Shown here in pieces: positions 33,584 to 41,911 of a stretch of DNA of 64,000 bases (the stretch's first letter is position 1; the number at the start of each line of letters is the position of its first letter). Under the pieces are notes generated by a model, which saw nothing but the letters and a program-made list of their open reading frames with translations, was not told where the DNA came from and made no database searches. Location of the stretch: assembly GCF_000379685.1 (NCBI RefSeq), contig NZ_KB903249.1, forward strand, positions 600,795 through 664,794, written 5' to 3'. Source of the DNA: Catelliglobosispora koreensis DSM 44566 (GTDB lineage: Bacteria > Actinomycetota > Actinomycetes > Mycobacteriales > Micromonosporaceae). The position numbers and the translations under genes are program-made.

Positions 33584-34711
33584 ATGAGCACGCAGATCCG
33601 CCCGTATCGCATAGACGTTCCGCAAGCAGACCTCGACGACCTGCGTGAACGCCTGCACCGCACCCGGTGGGGCACCGACCTGCCGGGCCAGGGCTGGAGC
33701 CGGGGCGTTCCGGTGGACTACCTGCGGGGCCTGGCGACCTACTGGGCCGACGGATACGACTGGCGTGCCGCTGAGGCCTCCCTCAACGAGCTGCCGCAGT
33801 TCGTCACCGAGGTCGACGGGCAGCCGTTCCACTTCGCCCACGTCCGCTCGGCCAATCCAAACGCGACACCGCTGCTGATGGCGCACGACTGGCCGGCGTC
33901 GTTCGTCGCGTTCACCACGGTCGTGCAGAAGCTGACCGACCGCTTCCACCTGGTGCTCACCAACCTTCCCGGCGTCGGCTTCGGTGGCCCGCTGACCGGT
34001 CCGGGCTGGAACACCGGCCGCATCGCCGGTGCGTTCAACGAGATCATGACCCGGCTCGGCTATGAGCGATACGGAGTGCAAGGCTCCGGCGGTGGCGGGG
34101 CGATCGCCGTCGAGATGGGACGGCAAGCGCCTGACCGCATCATCGGGGTGCACCTCAACGGGCACATCACTTTCCCTTCGGGTGACCCGTCGGACTTCAA
34201 CGGACTCACCGAGGCCGAACAGACTCGCCTGCAACGGCTCCAGAACTTCCGCGATGACATGATGGGCTTCAACGCCATCCAGTCGACCCGTCCGCACACG
34301 CTCGCGCACGCGCTGCACGACTCGCCCTCTGGGCAACTCGCGTGGATCGCCGAGAAGTTCAAGGAATGGACCGACCCCGCAGCCGACCTTCCAGAAGACG
34401 CCATCGGCCGCGACACCTTGCTAACAAACGTCAGCGTGTACTGGTTCTCGGGAACCGCCGGCTCATCGGCGAACCTGTACTACGAGACCGCACATGACCC
34501 AGCCGCCTGGGCACCAAAGGACCGAAGCCCAGTGCCCACAGCGGTTCTCCTGGCCGCGAACACCGACATCACCATCCGGCGCTTCGCCGAGCGCGACAGC
34601 GTCATCGTGCGCTGGACCGAGATCGAGCGCGGCGGCAACTTCCTTTCCCTCGAACAGCCCGACGCGTACGCCGACGATGTGCGGGCGTTCTTCGACGGGC
34701 TGGACGGCTAA
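33584..34711 (+). CDS. Epoxide hydrolase homologue lacking catalytic residues
   Basis: 375 residues, same fold and length as the epoxide hydrolase at 1663 (EHN domain: YRIDVPQADLDDLRERLHRT; cap: WRAAEASLNELPQF). But the nucleophile elbow reads VQGSGGGGAIA, where active relatives have an Asp (GGDWGS or GNDSGS); the catalytic His position reads RGGNFLSLEQP (His to Asn); and the oxyanion HGWP motif reads HDWPAS. All three changes are clear in the DNA. The frame is long, codon use normal and the start has AAGGAG, so it is a maintained pseudo-enzyme rather than a decaying gene. It may bind a ligand or use another mechanism. Repressed, probably, by the divergent TetR. Confidence 0.85.
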   Translation: MSTQIRPYRIDVPQADLDDLRERLHRTRWGTDLPGQGWSRGVPVDYLRGLATYWADGYDWRAAEASLNELPQFVTEVDGQPFHFAHVRSANPNATPLLMAHDWPASFVAFTTVVQKLTDRFHLVLTNLPGVGFGGPLTGPGWNTGRIAGAFNEIMTRLGYERYGVQGSGGGGAIAVEMGRQAPDRIIGVHLNGHITFPSGDPSDFNGLTEAEQTRLQRLQNFRDDMMGFNAIQSTRPHTLAHALHDSPSGQLAWIAEKFKEWTDPAADLPEDAIGRDTLLTNVSVYWFSGTAGSSANLYYETAHDPAAWAPKDRSPVPTAVLLAANTDITIRRFAERDSVIVRWTEIERGGNFLSLEQPDAYADDVRAFFDGLDG

Positions 34712-34732
34712 CCGCTGAAAGTTGCGTGCCAA

Positions 34733-34765
34733 GGCCGCCGTGATGGGTACCCCATCGCGGCGGCC
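34733..34765. terminator. Bidirectional hairpin between convergent genes
   Basis: GGCCGCCGTGATGGG and its near complement CCCATCGCGGCGGCC fold into a 15-bp stem with one G-U pair and a 3-base loop. It lies between the end of the epoxide hydrolase homologue and the end of the graspetide operon. Confidence 0.65.
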
Positions 34766-34775
34766 CGCGGCGTTG

Positions 34776-36557
34776 TTAAGCGCGATAGCCCTCAGCCTGA
34801 AGGTCGAACAGCCGCGAGTAGGTCCCTTCGGATTCGATGAGCTCATCGTGACTGCCTTGCTCCGCAATGACTCCGTCGGACAGGACCACCACCATGTCGG
34901 CATCGCGCACCGCTCCGAGCCGGTGGGAGATAAGCAGACTGGTACGCCCCGCGCGATGTTCGTTGAGCCTGGCACGCAGTTCGTATTCAGCTTCTGGGTC
35001 CAATCCGGAACTCGGCTCGTCGAGAATCAGCAAGTCGCTGTCACGCCGGAATAGTGCACGCGCCAAGGCGATGCGCTGCCACTGCCCGCCCGACAACTCG
35101 ACGCCGGTGGTGTGCTCGTCGCGGTCATCGGCGTCCATGTAGATGCGTGTCAGCATGGTGGCATAGCCTTGGGGGAGTTGCGAAAGCGTGTCGTGGCTGC
35201 CCGACATCTTCGCCGCTGCCTCAATGCGGTGCTGGTCGTCTAGCTTTGACACATCGCCGACGCCGATGTTTTCGGCAGCGCTGATCTCGTAGTGCATGAA
35301 GTCCTGGAAGACAGCACTGACACGCTCACGTAGCTCCACAATGGACAGCTGGCCCAGGTCGACGCCGTCCCAGGTGATGCTTCCGCGTGTCGGGGAGTAG
35401 AAGCGGCACAACAGTTTCACCAGCGTGCTCTTGCCCGCACCGTTGTGGCCGACCAAAGCGACCGCTTGCCCGGCGGGGATGGTCAGGTTCACTCCGCGTA
35501 GTACCCACGGAAGGTCGTCGTTGTATCGAAACCACACGTCGCGTAACTCGATGCCATGGCGCAGAGGGCCGACAGGTTGTCCTTCGTCGGTGAGATCCGG
35601 CGCTCCGTCAACGACAAAACGATAGTGAGCGAACAGCAGCATGGCCGCATGCAGGCGGCCCGCGTAGTTGATGGCCGAGGTGATTCCGCCTTGGACGCCA
35701 GCGATAGCGGCGACGAACATCGACACGTCACCGATGCTCAGCTGTCCTGACTGTGCGGCGAGCACCGCCCACACCAGGCCGCCGCCGGCCACAGCCGCGC
35801 CGATCAGGCCATGCACCGCCTGGACCCATAATTCCCGCCGGCCAATTTGCTGGTACCCGTGGTTAATGCGCCGCAACTCAGAGACCATCCGGCCGCCGAA
35901 GAGCTGACCGAGCCCGTAGAGCCGGACTTCTTTGACCGCCGTGAGGCTGGTCATCAGGTTGGCGTAGAAGAACTCTCGCCGTGCGGCGTGGCCAAGCTGG
36001 GTGAGAATTCCGGCGCGCAGCTGGGACAGGCGCAGTTCCGCGCGCATCGCGGGTATGGCCGCTACGCAGATCACGAGCAATAGCCAAGGATTGAGCAAGC
36101 CGATGGTGACGAGGAAGCCGGAAACGACTACCGCACCGGATGCGATGCCAAGTGAGCTGATGACCACTTCGGACGGGCCCTGTGGCCCGGTTTCGGCGGC
36201 CAGCATGAGCCGGTCGTGAAAGCGGGGATCTTCGAAGCGGCGCAAGCCTTGAAAGCTGTTGACCGCTTGGTACAAACGAGTGCGCGTGTGCAGGTTTACG
36301 GCCCGCTGCAGCTGGCCGTCAATGTAGCGGCCGACTTCGGGCAGCAGCACCATGAGCGCCATCGCCGTCGCGAGCAACAGAACCGGTGCCAGCACGGGGC
36401 TGCCGGGCAGCACGAGCCGGTCCAAGGTGGTCTTCATGAGCAGCGCCACGGCGATCGGCGCACCACTGGCCGCCAGGGTGACAAGCACCCTGACGACCAG
36501 CAGCCGGGCCGCGCATGACCAGGCGATGGCTATCGCTGCCCACAAGGACGTCGTCAT
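34776..36557 (-). CDS. ABC transporter, fused permease-ATPase (graspetide export)
   Basis: 593 residues: membrane domain of six helices (to about residue 320) and an ATPase domain with Walker A VGHNGAGKSTLVK, Q-loop SAVFQDFMHYE, signature VELSGGQWQRIALARAL and Walker B DLLILDEPSSGLDPEAE. There is no N-terminal C39 peptidase, so leader removal must come from another protease. Its ATG overlaps the stop of the ATP-grasp ligase gene by one base (TGATG). Position at the end of the operon indicates export of the modified peptide, and perhaps self-protection. Confidence 0.9.
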   Translation of the reverse strand: MTTSLWAAIAIAWSCAARLLVVRVLVTLAASGAPIAVALLMKTTLDRLVLPGSPVLAPVLLLATAMALMVLLPEVGRYIDGQLQRAVNLHTRTRLYQAVNSFQGLRRFEDPRFHDRLMLAAETGPQGPSEVVISSLGIASGAVVVSGFLVTIGLLNPWLLLVICVAAIPAMRAELRLSQLRAGILTQLGHAARREFFYANLMTSLTAVKEVRLYGLGQLFGGRMVSELRRINHGYQQIGRRELWVQAVHGLIGAAVAGGGLVWAVLAAQSGQLSIGDVSMFVAAIAGVQGGITSAINYAGRLHAAMLLFAHYRFVVDGAPDLTDEGQPVGPLRHGIELRDVWFRYNDDLPWVLRGVNLTIPAGQAVALVGHNGAGKSTLVKLLCRFYSPTRGSITWDGVDLGQLSIVELRERVSAVFQDFMHYEISAAENIGVGDVSKLDDQHRIEAAAKMSGSHDTLSQLPQGYATMLTRIYMDADDRDEHTTGVELSGGQWQRIALARALFRRDSDLLILDEPSSGLDPEAEYELRARLNEHRAGRTSLLISHRLGAVRDADMVVVLSDGVIAEQGSHDELIESEGTYSRLFDLQAEGYRA

Positions 36558-37573
36558 CAGTAGCCGATCTGCGTGACCTCACCACGCCGGAATTCGCCTC
36601 CGGCCATGAGGAGGTCGGCTATGCAGTCAGCCATGGGCAGCTTCAGATCGTGGTACATCCACATGAACTGCCCGTTGGGATTGGCCTCCAGGAACACGTA
36701 CTCACCGTCAGGTGTGACAATGAAGTCCAGCGCCGCGTAGACGAGATCCAGCTCCGCCATCAACAGTTGCGTCTTCTTCACGAGGTCTTCGGGCAGCGGC
36801 ACATAATCGCCGTAGGGCAAGTGATTGGCGCCGCGCCAGTCGACCGAGGTGGCATCCGTTTCCTGCGACCGGATGACGACCGGGAAGAACGTATTGCCGA
36901 TGACGGTAAGCCTTACCTCGTATGCCTTTTCGATGTATTCCTGGAACATGCACATCGTGTGGCGTACGCGATCGAGGTGTTCGTTGATCTCTTCTCCCAC
37001 GACGGTCGTGAACAGACCGCTGGGGAAAGAGCCAGGATAGTGAATCACGCCGCCGCTGAAAGCCTTGTATACCACCGGGCGGTCAGCTCTAGCCAGCAGC
37101 GCCGACACTTCCTCGGGGTCATTGGTCATCAGCGTTTTGGGCGTACGCATTCCCAGTCGCTTGGCGATATCGAGTTGATATGGCTTGAGTTCGGCGACCG
37201 CGTCCAGATCGGGCCGGTTGATCCACGTGCAAGTGGTGGCGCGCAGGATGCCGCCAATGCCTTGCAGCGCTTCGTTTCGGGCGAACTGTTTCTCGGCTTC
37301 GCCCATGTCGGGGCCGAAGTCGAAGGCGGTAGGGCGGCGGTACCACACTCCACTGAGCCTGCTCAGGTCAACGTCGCGACCGCGGTGCAGTAACCGCCGC
37401 CTTTCGCCATCGAAATCAGAGGCCGTCACATACATCTTCTGCGGGAAGTAGCTCAGGTCGACCCGCACCACCTCGGCGTCCTTAGCCTTCAGGCTGTGCA
37501 CCACGGGATCCACGGTGGGGTCGAAGTCCTGGGTCAGGATGAGCACAACCCCATCATTCGATGGCTCGCCCAT
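36557..37573 (-). CDS. tgmB: ATP-grasp graspetide maturase (MvdC/MvdD-like)
   Basis: 338 residues of the ATP-grasp ribosomal peptide maturase family. Marks: VVLILTQDFDPTVDPVVHSL at the start, SGVWYRRP, INRPDLDAVAELKPYQL, AKRLGMRTPKTLMTNDPEEV, Lys in PVVYKAFSGGVIHYPG, MFQEYIEKAYEVRLTVIGN, and the metal/ATP site LDFIVTPDGEYVFLEANPNG. These enzymes join Asp/Glu side chains to Ser/Thr (ester) or Lys (amide) in a precursor peptide, using ATP. The start lies three bases after the stop of precursor 1, with no ribosome site, so translation is coupled. One ligase serves two or three precursors. Confidence 0.93.
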   Translation of the reverse strand: MGEPSNDGVVLILTQDFDPTVDPVVHSLKAKDAEVVRVDLSYFPQKMYVTASDFDGERRRLLHRGRDVDLSRLSGVWYRRPTAFDFGPDMGEAEKQFARNEALQGIGGILRATTCTWINRPDLDAVAELKPYQLDIAKRLGMRTPKTLMTNDPEEVSALLARADRPVVYKAFSGGVIHYPGSFPSGLFTTVVGEEINEHLDRVRHTMCMFQEYIEKAYEVRLTVIGNTFFPVVIRSQETDATSVDWRGANHLPYGDYVPLPEDLVKKTQLLMAELDLVYAALDFIVTPDGEYVFLEANPNGQFMWMYHDLKLPMADCIADLLMAGGEFRRGEVTQIGY

Positions 37574-37576
37574 GGC

Positions 37577-37870
37577 TTAGAAACAGGCGTCGTCGGTCAC
37601 GCAGTCGCAACCGCAACTGCCGCCAGTGGTGGTCAGGGTGCGCACACCCATGGTGTAGCCGCCGCCGGGGATCTCCCACACTTGAAGTTCCTCGTTGTAG
37701 AAGCCCGGGTCGTCTTCAATCTCGCTGTGGTCGGCCGTGGCGATCGAGGCCGCGAACGCGTAAGCGAGGGGACGGCTAGGGTTGTCTCCGTCAAGCGGGG
37801 TAATGGTTTCGTGCCCGGATGTCATGGACAGAGATGTCCTGAGCGGATGCCGTACTAGCGTGGTTGTCAT
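37577..37870 (-). CDS. Graspetide precursor 1
   Basis: 97 residues, ATG after a perfect AAGGAGGT. Leader starts MTTTLVRHPLRTSLSMTSGH, then the RPLAYAFA motif (compare PFxLRxA in GRASP_targ precursors) and FYNEELQVWEIPGGGYTMG. The core has a ladder of Thr (TLTTT), then SCGCDC and the end VTDDACF: four Cys, six Thr candidates and three Asp. Thr and Asp side chains are the expected ester partners. About 70% identical to precursor 2 in the leader, with an equal-length core. The tandem arrangement and family-typical leader make the precursor call firm. Confidence 0.88.
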   Translation of the reverse strand: MTTTLVRHPLRTSLSMTSGHETITPLDGDNPSRPLAYAFAASIATADHSEIEDDPGFYNEELQVWEIPGGGYTMGVRTLTTTGGSCGCDCVTDDACF

Positions 37871-37884
37871 CGTTGACCTCCTTG

Positions 37885-38175
37885 TTAGAAGCAGGCGTCG
37901 TCGGTCACGTAGTCGGGGTGGCAGCTGCAGCCGGTGCGCGTTTTGGTGTAAACGCCCATCGTGTAGCCGCCGCCGGGGATCTCCCAGACCTGGGTTTCCT
38001 CGTTGTAGTGGCCCGTGTCGTCCTGCGCCTCTTCGGCGTCCTCACACGTCCACGTCGCGAAGGCGTAAGCGAACGGGCGGCTCGGGTCATCGGCGGGCAG
38101 CGGAGCCGCTTCCTCGTGGCCGAACGTCATGGACAGAGATGTCCTGAGTGGGTGCCGTGCAAGCGTTGTTGTCAT
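37885..38175 (-). CDS. Graspetide precursor 2
   Basis: 96 residues, ATG after AAGGAGGTCC. Leader MTTTLARHPLRTSLSMTFGH, motif RPFAYAFATW, then GHYNEETQVWEIPGGGYTMG. The core aligns with precursor 1 without gaps; the shared pattern after the leader is TxTxTGxSCxxDxVTDDACF. It has three core Cys where precursor 1 has four. It differs in the variable positions, so the two peptides should give related but distinct products. Fourteen bases separate it from precursor 1. Confidence 0.88.
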   Translation of the reverse strand: MTTTLARHPLRTSLSMTFGHEEAAPLPADDPSRPFAYAFATWTCEDAEEAQDDTGHYNEETQVWEIPGGGYTMGVYTKTRTGCSCHPDYVTDDACF

Positions 38176-38185
38176 TGGACCTCCT

Positions 38186-38506
38186 TCAGGTGTGTGCCGG
38201 GCCGGATTCCGGCCCCGCCATTGGCTCCGTGAGCCCGGGCATGCCGGTCACGTCGCCGGAAAACGACCAGACCAGATTTGCCTGGTCGTAGTGCCCGGCC
38301 GAGATGGTGAGATCGGCGTCGGGCTCATCGCCGGGCGGGCTTTCATACAGATAGCCCAGCGGTGATGTCTGTGACACCCGGCGCGTCTCACGCAACTGCG
38401 GCGCGACCGCCCGGATAACGAAGTGGTTGTCGCTCAACTCAGCCCGGTCTAGCCGGAGAAAGGTCGCTGGCAACGTATCGCCCGGCCCAGTCCCCGTCGC
38501 TGTCAT
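38186..38506 (-). CDS. Third graspetide-precursor-like protein without the Cys core
   Basis: 106 residues from the ATG at 38506; ATGs at 38515 and 38527 are also possible and none has a strong ribosome site. The middle aligns with the precursors: SPLGYLYES (compare RPFAYAFAT), then GHYDQANLVWSFSGDVTGM (compare GHYNEETQVWEIPGGGYTM). After that it lacks the Thr ladder and every Cys and ends GLTEPMAGPESGPAHT. It may be a third substrate with another core, or a stand-alone leader that helps the ligase. It ends ten bases before precursor 2 and is the first gene of the operon. Confidence 0.7.
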   Translation of the reverse strand: MTATGTGPGDTLPATFLRLDRAELSDNHFVIRAVAPQLRETRRVSQTSPLGYLYESPPGDEPDADLTISAGHYDQANLVWSFSGDVTGMPGLTEPMAGPESGPAHT

Positions 38507-38553
38507 GCCAAGCATCGTCCCTGGCATGCATATAAATGTAAAGGTTTATCGAT

Positions 38554-38590
38554 CTTTGAGCTGGGAATGTTTGTGTTTACCAGCTCAAAG
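38554..38590. promoter_or_regulatory. 11-bp inverted repeat upstream of the graspetide operon
   Basis: CTTTGAGCTGG (38554-38564) and CCAGCTCAAAG (38580-38590), perfect arms, 15 bases between. It lies just upstream of an AT-rich stretch (TTTATAT on the left strand, 38529-38535) that fits a -10 region for the operon. Likely an operator; a terminator is less likely since no T-run follows on either side and no gene ends nearby. Confidence 0.55.
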
Positions 38591-39073
38591 GCCTGGACCT
38601 GTCCTATGTGGACAGACGAGATGATGTGGTCGCCTATCTTGACGGTATGGCTGGCCCCGGGTGTGCCCATCCGCGCCGCACTCGCCAGTGTCGATGATCA
38701 TCTTCCCCGGTAGCGCGGAATCTTGCCGCCGAACGATGGCCATCGCCCTTCGCTCCCGGAATGCTGTCACGATCGGCTGAAATCGCTCGTTTAGCTGCTC
38801 ACCAGGGCGTTGTCCGGCGACCATTAGAGAGGTGCGCCACACAGCTCGCTGGGCGGACAGTGGAGCCGGTACGGCCAGGGCTTCGTCTTCGAGGGCTTCT
38901 CCCTGCTGGACGAAGTTACCGGTCAGCCGATTTACTCATCGTTCGCACTCGAGGCGGCCCCGCCGCCGATGCCGCCCACCTGGGGCAAACCCATGCGATA
39001 GCGGCCGGCGCGTGCTGCAGCCTGCACCGTGGATTGTCGTCATAGGACAGCTGTTGATGATTAACGGCACTGC
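38591..39073. other. Gene-poor interval between graspetide operon and AfsR-like gene
   Basis: About 480 bases. The only coding-like trace is the C-terminal fragment at 38861-39001. A leftward frame of 85 codons (38585-38842, internal text AGQRPGEQLNERFQPIV) exists but shows no family, and its coding status is uncertain. Confidence 0.4.
38861..39001 (+). pseudogene. C-terminal remnant of an unknown protein
   Basis: 47 codons in one frame read WSRYGQGFVFEGFSLLDEVT, then GQPIYSSFALEAAPPPMPP and a natural stop after WGKPMR. The composition is protein-like with good codon use, but a stop lies a few codons upstream and there is no start. I take it as the tail of a deleted gene. The family is unknown to me. 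Confidence 0.4.
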
Positions 39074-41801
39074 TCACCTGGTACCCCCTAAGGTTTTTAG
39101 GCGGGCGCGGAGGTCGTGCTGATCGGGGTGATTGATGTCCACCAGGATGGTGAGTGCCTGTTGCCACGCTTGCCCGGCGGCTTCTGGTTCACCCATGGCC
39201 AGGTGGCAGTCGCCGAGATGGCTGAGCACTTCGCTGAGCCCGTGGCGGTCGCCGACTTCGGCGAACAGATCTGCGGCCTGCTGGTAACAGGCGAGGGCCT
39301 GGCGGGTTTCGCCCAGGTCGTGGAAGGCGTAGCCCAGGCTGTCCAATGTGGAGGCTTCGCCTGCGTTTGTCTTTCAGTTCTCTGAGGATGACCAGCGCCC
39401 GGGTGCAGTAGGAGATGGTCTGCTTGGCGTTGCCTAGCATCGCTTGGTACCAGCCGAGGCTGTTGAGGCTATTGGCAAGGCCTGACTGGTGATTGGCCAG
39501 CTCAAAATGGTGCAGTCCTTGCTCGGCGAGTTCAACTGCTTGGTGGTTGTCCCCGACGAGGTGGGCTGCGTCGGCGAGGTCGTGGTTGATATGTCCCATG
39601 GCGGCGTGGTCATTGAGGTCACCGAACAGCCTCAGGGCACGGCGCAGGTGAAGGTGTGCTTCGTCGATGTGCCCGGCGAAGCTGAGGGCCCGGCCGAGAT
39701 CGCGGGATGTTTGGGCGTGGCCGAGCGGGTCGTTGGTGGCCTGGGCTACCGCTAGGGCGGTGCGCTGGCTGGCTACCCATTCGTTTCGGTACCCGCGCCG
39801 GTCGAGGAACGTCAGCAGGGTCCAGGCCAGTTGCCAAGCGTGGGAGGGGTTTGCCTCATCGATGAGCCTTCTGATCGCCGGGTGTTCGGCGGCGAACCAT
39901 GCCATTGCCTGGTGATGGTCGCTCAGATCGCTAATGGACACTCCGTCGTGCAGTGCGGGTAGCGGGATGGGATCGCGGCGCGGGGCGAGCAGCCGGCAGG
40001 CCTTAAATCCGGTGTGCAGGTAGTGGTCTAGGCAGCGGGTCATCGCCTCCTGCCGTTGTGCGGCGGTGTCTTGCCTGGCAGAGATTTCCTGCGCGTAGAC
40101 GCGTAGCAGGTCGTGCAACTCGTAACGCCCTGGCTGGTGTTGCTCCAGCAGGTGTGCGCGGCAAAGCTCGCCCAGCAGGGTGCGCGCTTGGGGCAGGGGG
40201 ATGCCGGCCAGGCTTGCCGCGGCTGTGGCCGACAGATCGGGGCCGGGATGCAAAGCCAGCGACCGGAACAGCTTTGCCGATGGTGGAGTGAGGGTCTGCA
40301 AGGACGTGGAGAAGACCGCGCGTACGTCGGTGGCCATGTCGCCGTTGTCGAATGCGGCGAGCCCGTCGCGTAGCCCGCTGGCCAGATCCGCCAACGGAAA
40401 CGTCGCGTGAGTGGCCCCGCGAGCGGCCACGATCGCCAGGGCGAGGGGGAGCCCGGCACAACCGGCCACGATAGCCTCGGCGGCCTCTGGCTGTGTCGCG
40501 ACCCGTTGTGCCCCAAGGCGAACAGCGAGAAAGTCCCGCGACTCATCGTCGGTGAGCATGTCGACCGACACCGGCCGTGCTCCATCGGAGGCCAGTAGTC
40601 CCTGCATCTGATCCCGGCTGGTGATCAGGACGAAGCAGCTGTCCGAGCCGGGCAGCAGCGGGCGGACATGGTCGGCATCGCGTGCGTTGTCTAAAACGAT
40701 GAGCATCCGTTTTCCGGCGAGCAGGCTGCGGTAGAGCGCTGCCTGAGCCTGCAAGCCCGCTGGTGTGGCGCCTTGCAGTGCCTCGAGGAAGACGCGAATG
40801 GCTTCGGTGGAGCTGATGATGCGTTCGCCGGGGTCGAACCCGCGTAGGTTCAGGTAGAGCTGCCCGTCGGGAAATCGGTGTGCGACACGGTGTGCCCAGT
40901 AGATGGCGAGGGTGGTCTTGCCTACGCCAGGGCAGCCGGTGATGACGACGGGGTCGTGGTGCCCGAACGTATTGAGCTGCTCAAGCTGCCGGGTTCGGCC
41001 GATGAAATTGGCGATGTCGGGCGGAAGCTGGCGGGGGACGACGCGGGCATCGGTGCCGGTGGTGTGCGCCCGAAGGTTTAGCCCGGCGCCGCCGGCGAGG
41101 ATTTGCTGGTGAAGTTTGCGCAGTCCGGTGCCGGGGGAGATGCCGAGCTCGTCGTCAAGGATGAGGCGTACCCGCTGAAACGCGGCCAGTGCTTGCGCTT
41201 GCAGGCCGCTGCGGTACAACGCCAGGATGTAGTGCTGCCAAAGGATTTCGCGCAACGGATGCTCAGTGATCAGGGTTTCGAGTTCGGTGAGGAGCTGGGC
41301 GTGGCGGCCGCAGGCGAGGTCGGCTTCGATGCGGCCTTCGATCGCGATGAGCCGCTCATGTTCGAGCCGGGACACTTCGGCACGGATCGTTTGCGTTGCC
41401 GGGACGTCGGCTAGCGCGGGCCCGCGCCACAGGGCGAGTGCCTGTGCCAGCTGTTGTGCGTTGGCCGGTGCCGTCGCGCCTGCGGCAAGCCGGGAGAACA
41501 ATTTCGCGTCGATGTCGTCAGGCTCAGCCACCAGCCGGTACCCGGGCGAGTGGGTAACCAGCGCCCTACTGTCGTGATCGGACAATACGTGCCGCAGTCG
41601 CGAAACGTAGCCGTGCACCTGATTGGCGACTGTCCGGGGTGGAGCGTCACCCCATAACTCGTAGGCGAGCTGATCCAGCGACACGACCTGATCGGCGTTG
41701 ATCAGAAGGATTGAAAGCAGCAACCGCGACTTCGGGGCGCCCACAGTGCACCATTGCACCCCGTCGAACACCTCGAGCTGGCCAAGCATCCGGAAACGCA
41801 C
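39074..41801 (-). pseudogene. AfsR/SARP-family regulator, frameshifted near the 3' end (copy 2)
   Basis: GTG start at 41801 (MRFRMLGQLEVFDGVQWCTV). Winged helix, BTAD, NB-ARC (Walker A GCPGVGKTTLAIYWAH, Walker B LIVLDNARDADH) and TPRs are all intact up to residue about 810. Near 39362 one extra base (GACAAACGCAGGCGAAGCC on the coding strand) shifts the frame, replacing the last TPRs with an Arg/Pro-rich tail that stops at 39189. The original frame continues after the shift (TLDSLGYAFHDLGETRQ-like, then ALTILVDINHPDQHDLRARL) to 39074. Removing one base restores a normal protein of about 908 residues. It is either a natural frameshift or a sequencing error. It lies next to the graspetide operon, its likely target. 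Confidence 0.8.
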
Positions 41802-41911
41802 TCGCGATGATAACGGGACGCCGGTACAGGATTTCTACAGACCGGCCACAGGAGCATTAATCACACTCAATGCCACCAATAGCTCGACGCCTATTTGAAA
41901 GGACGTCCCGC

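Noticed and set aside
38585-38842. 85-codon leftward ORF upstream of the graspetide operon
   Set aside because: No family, overlaps the edge of the inverted repeat, no convincing start.
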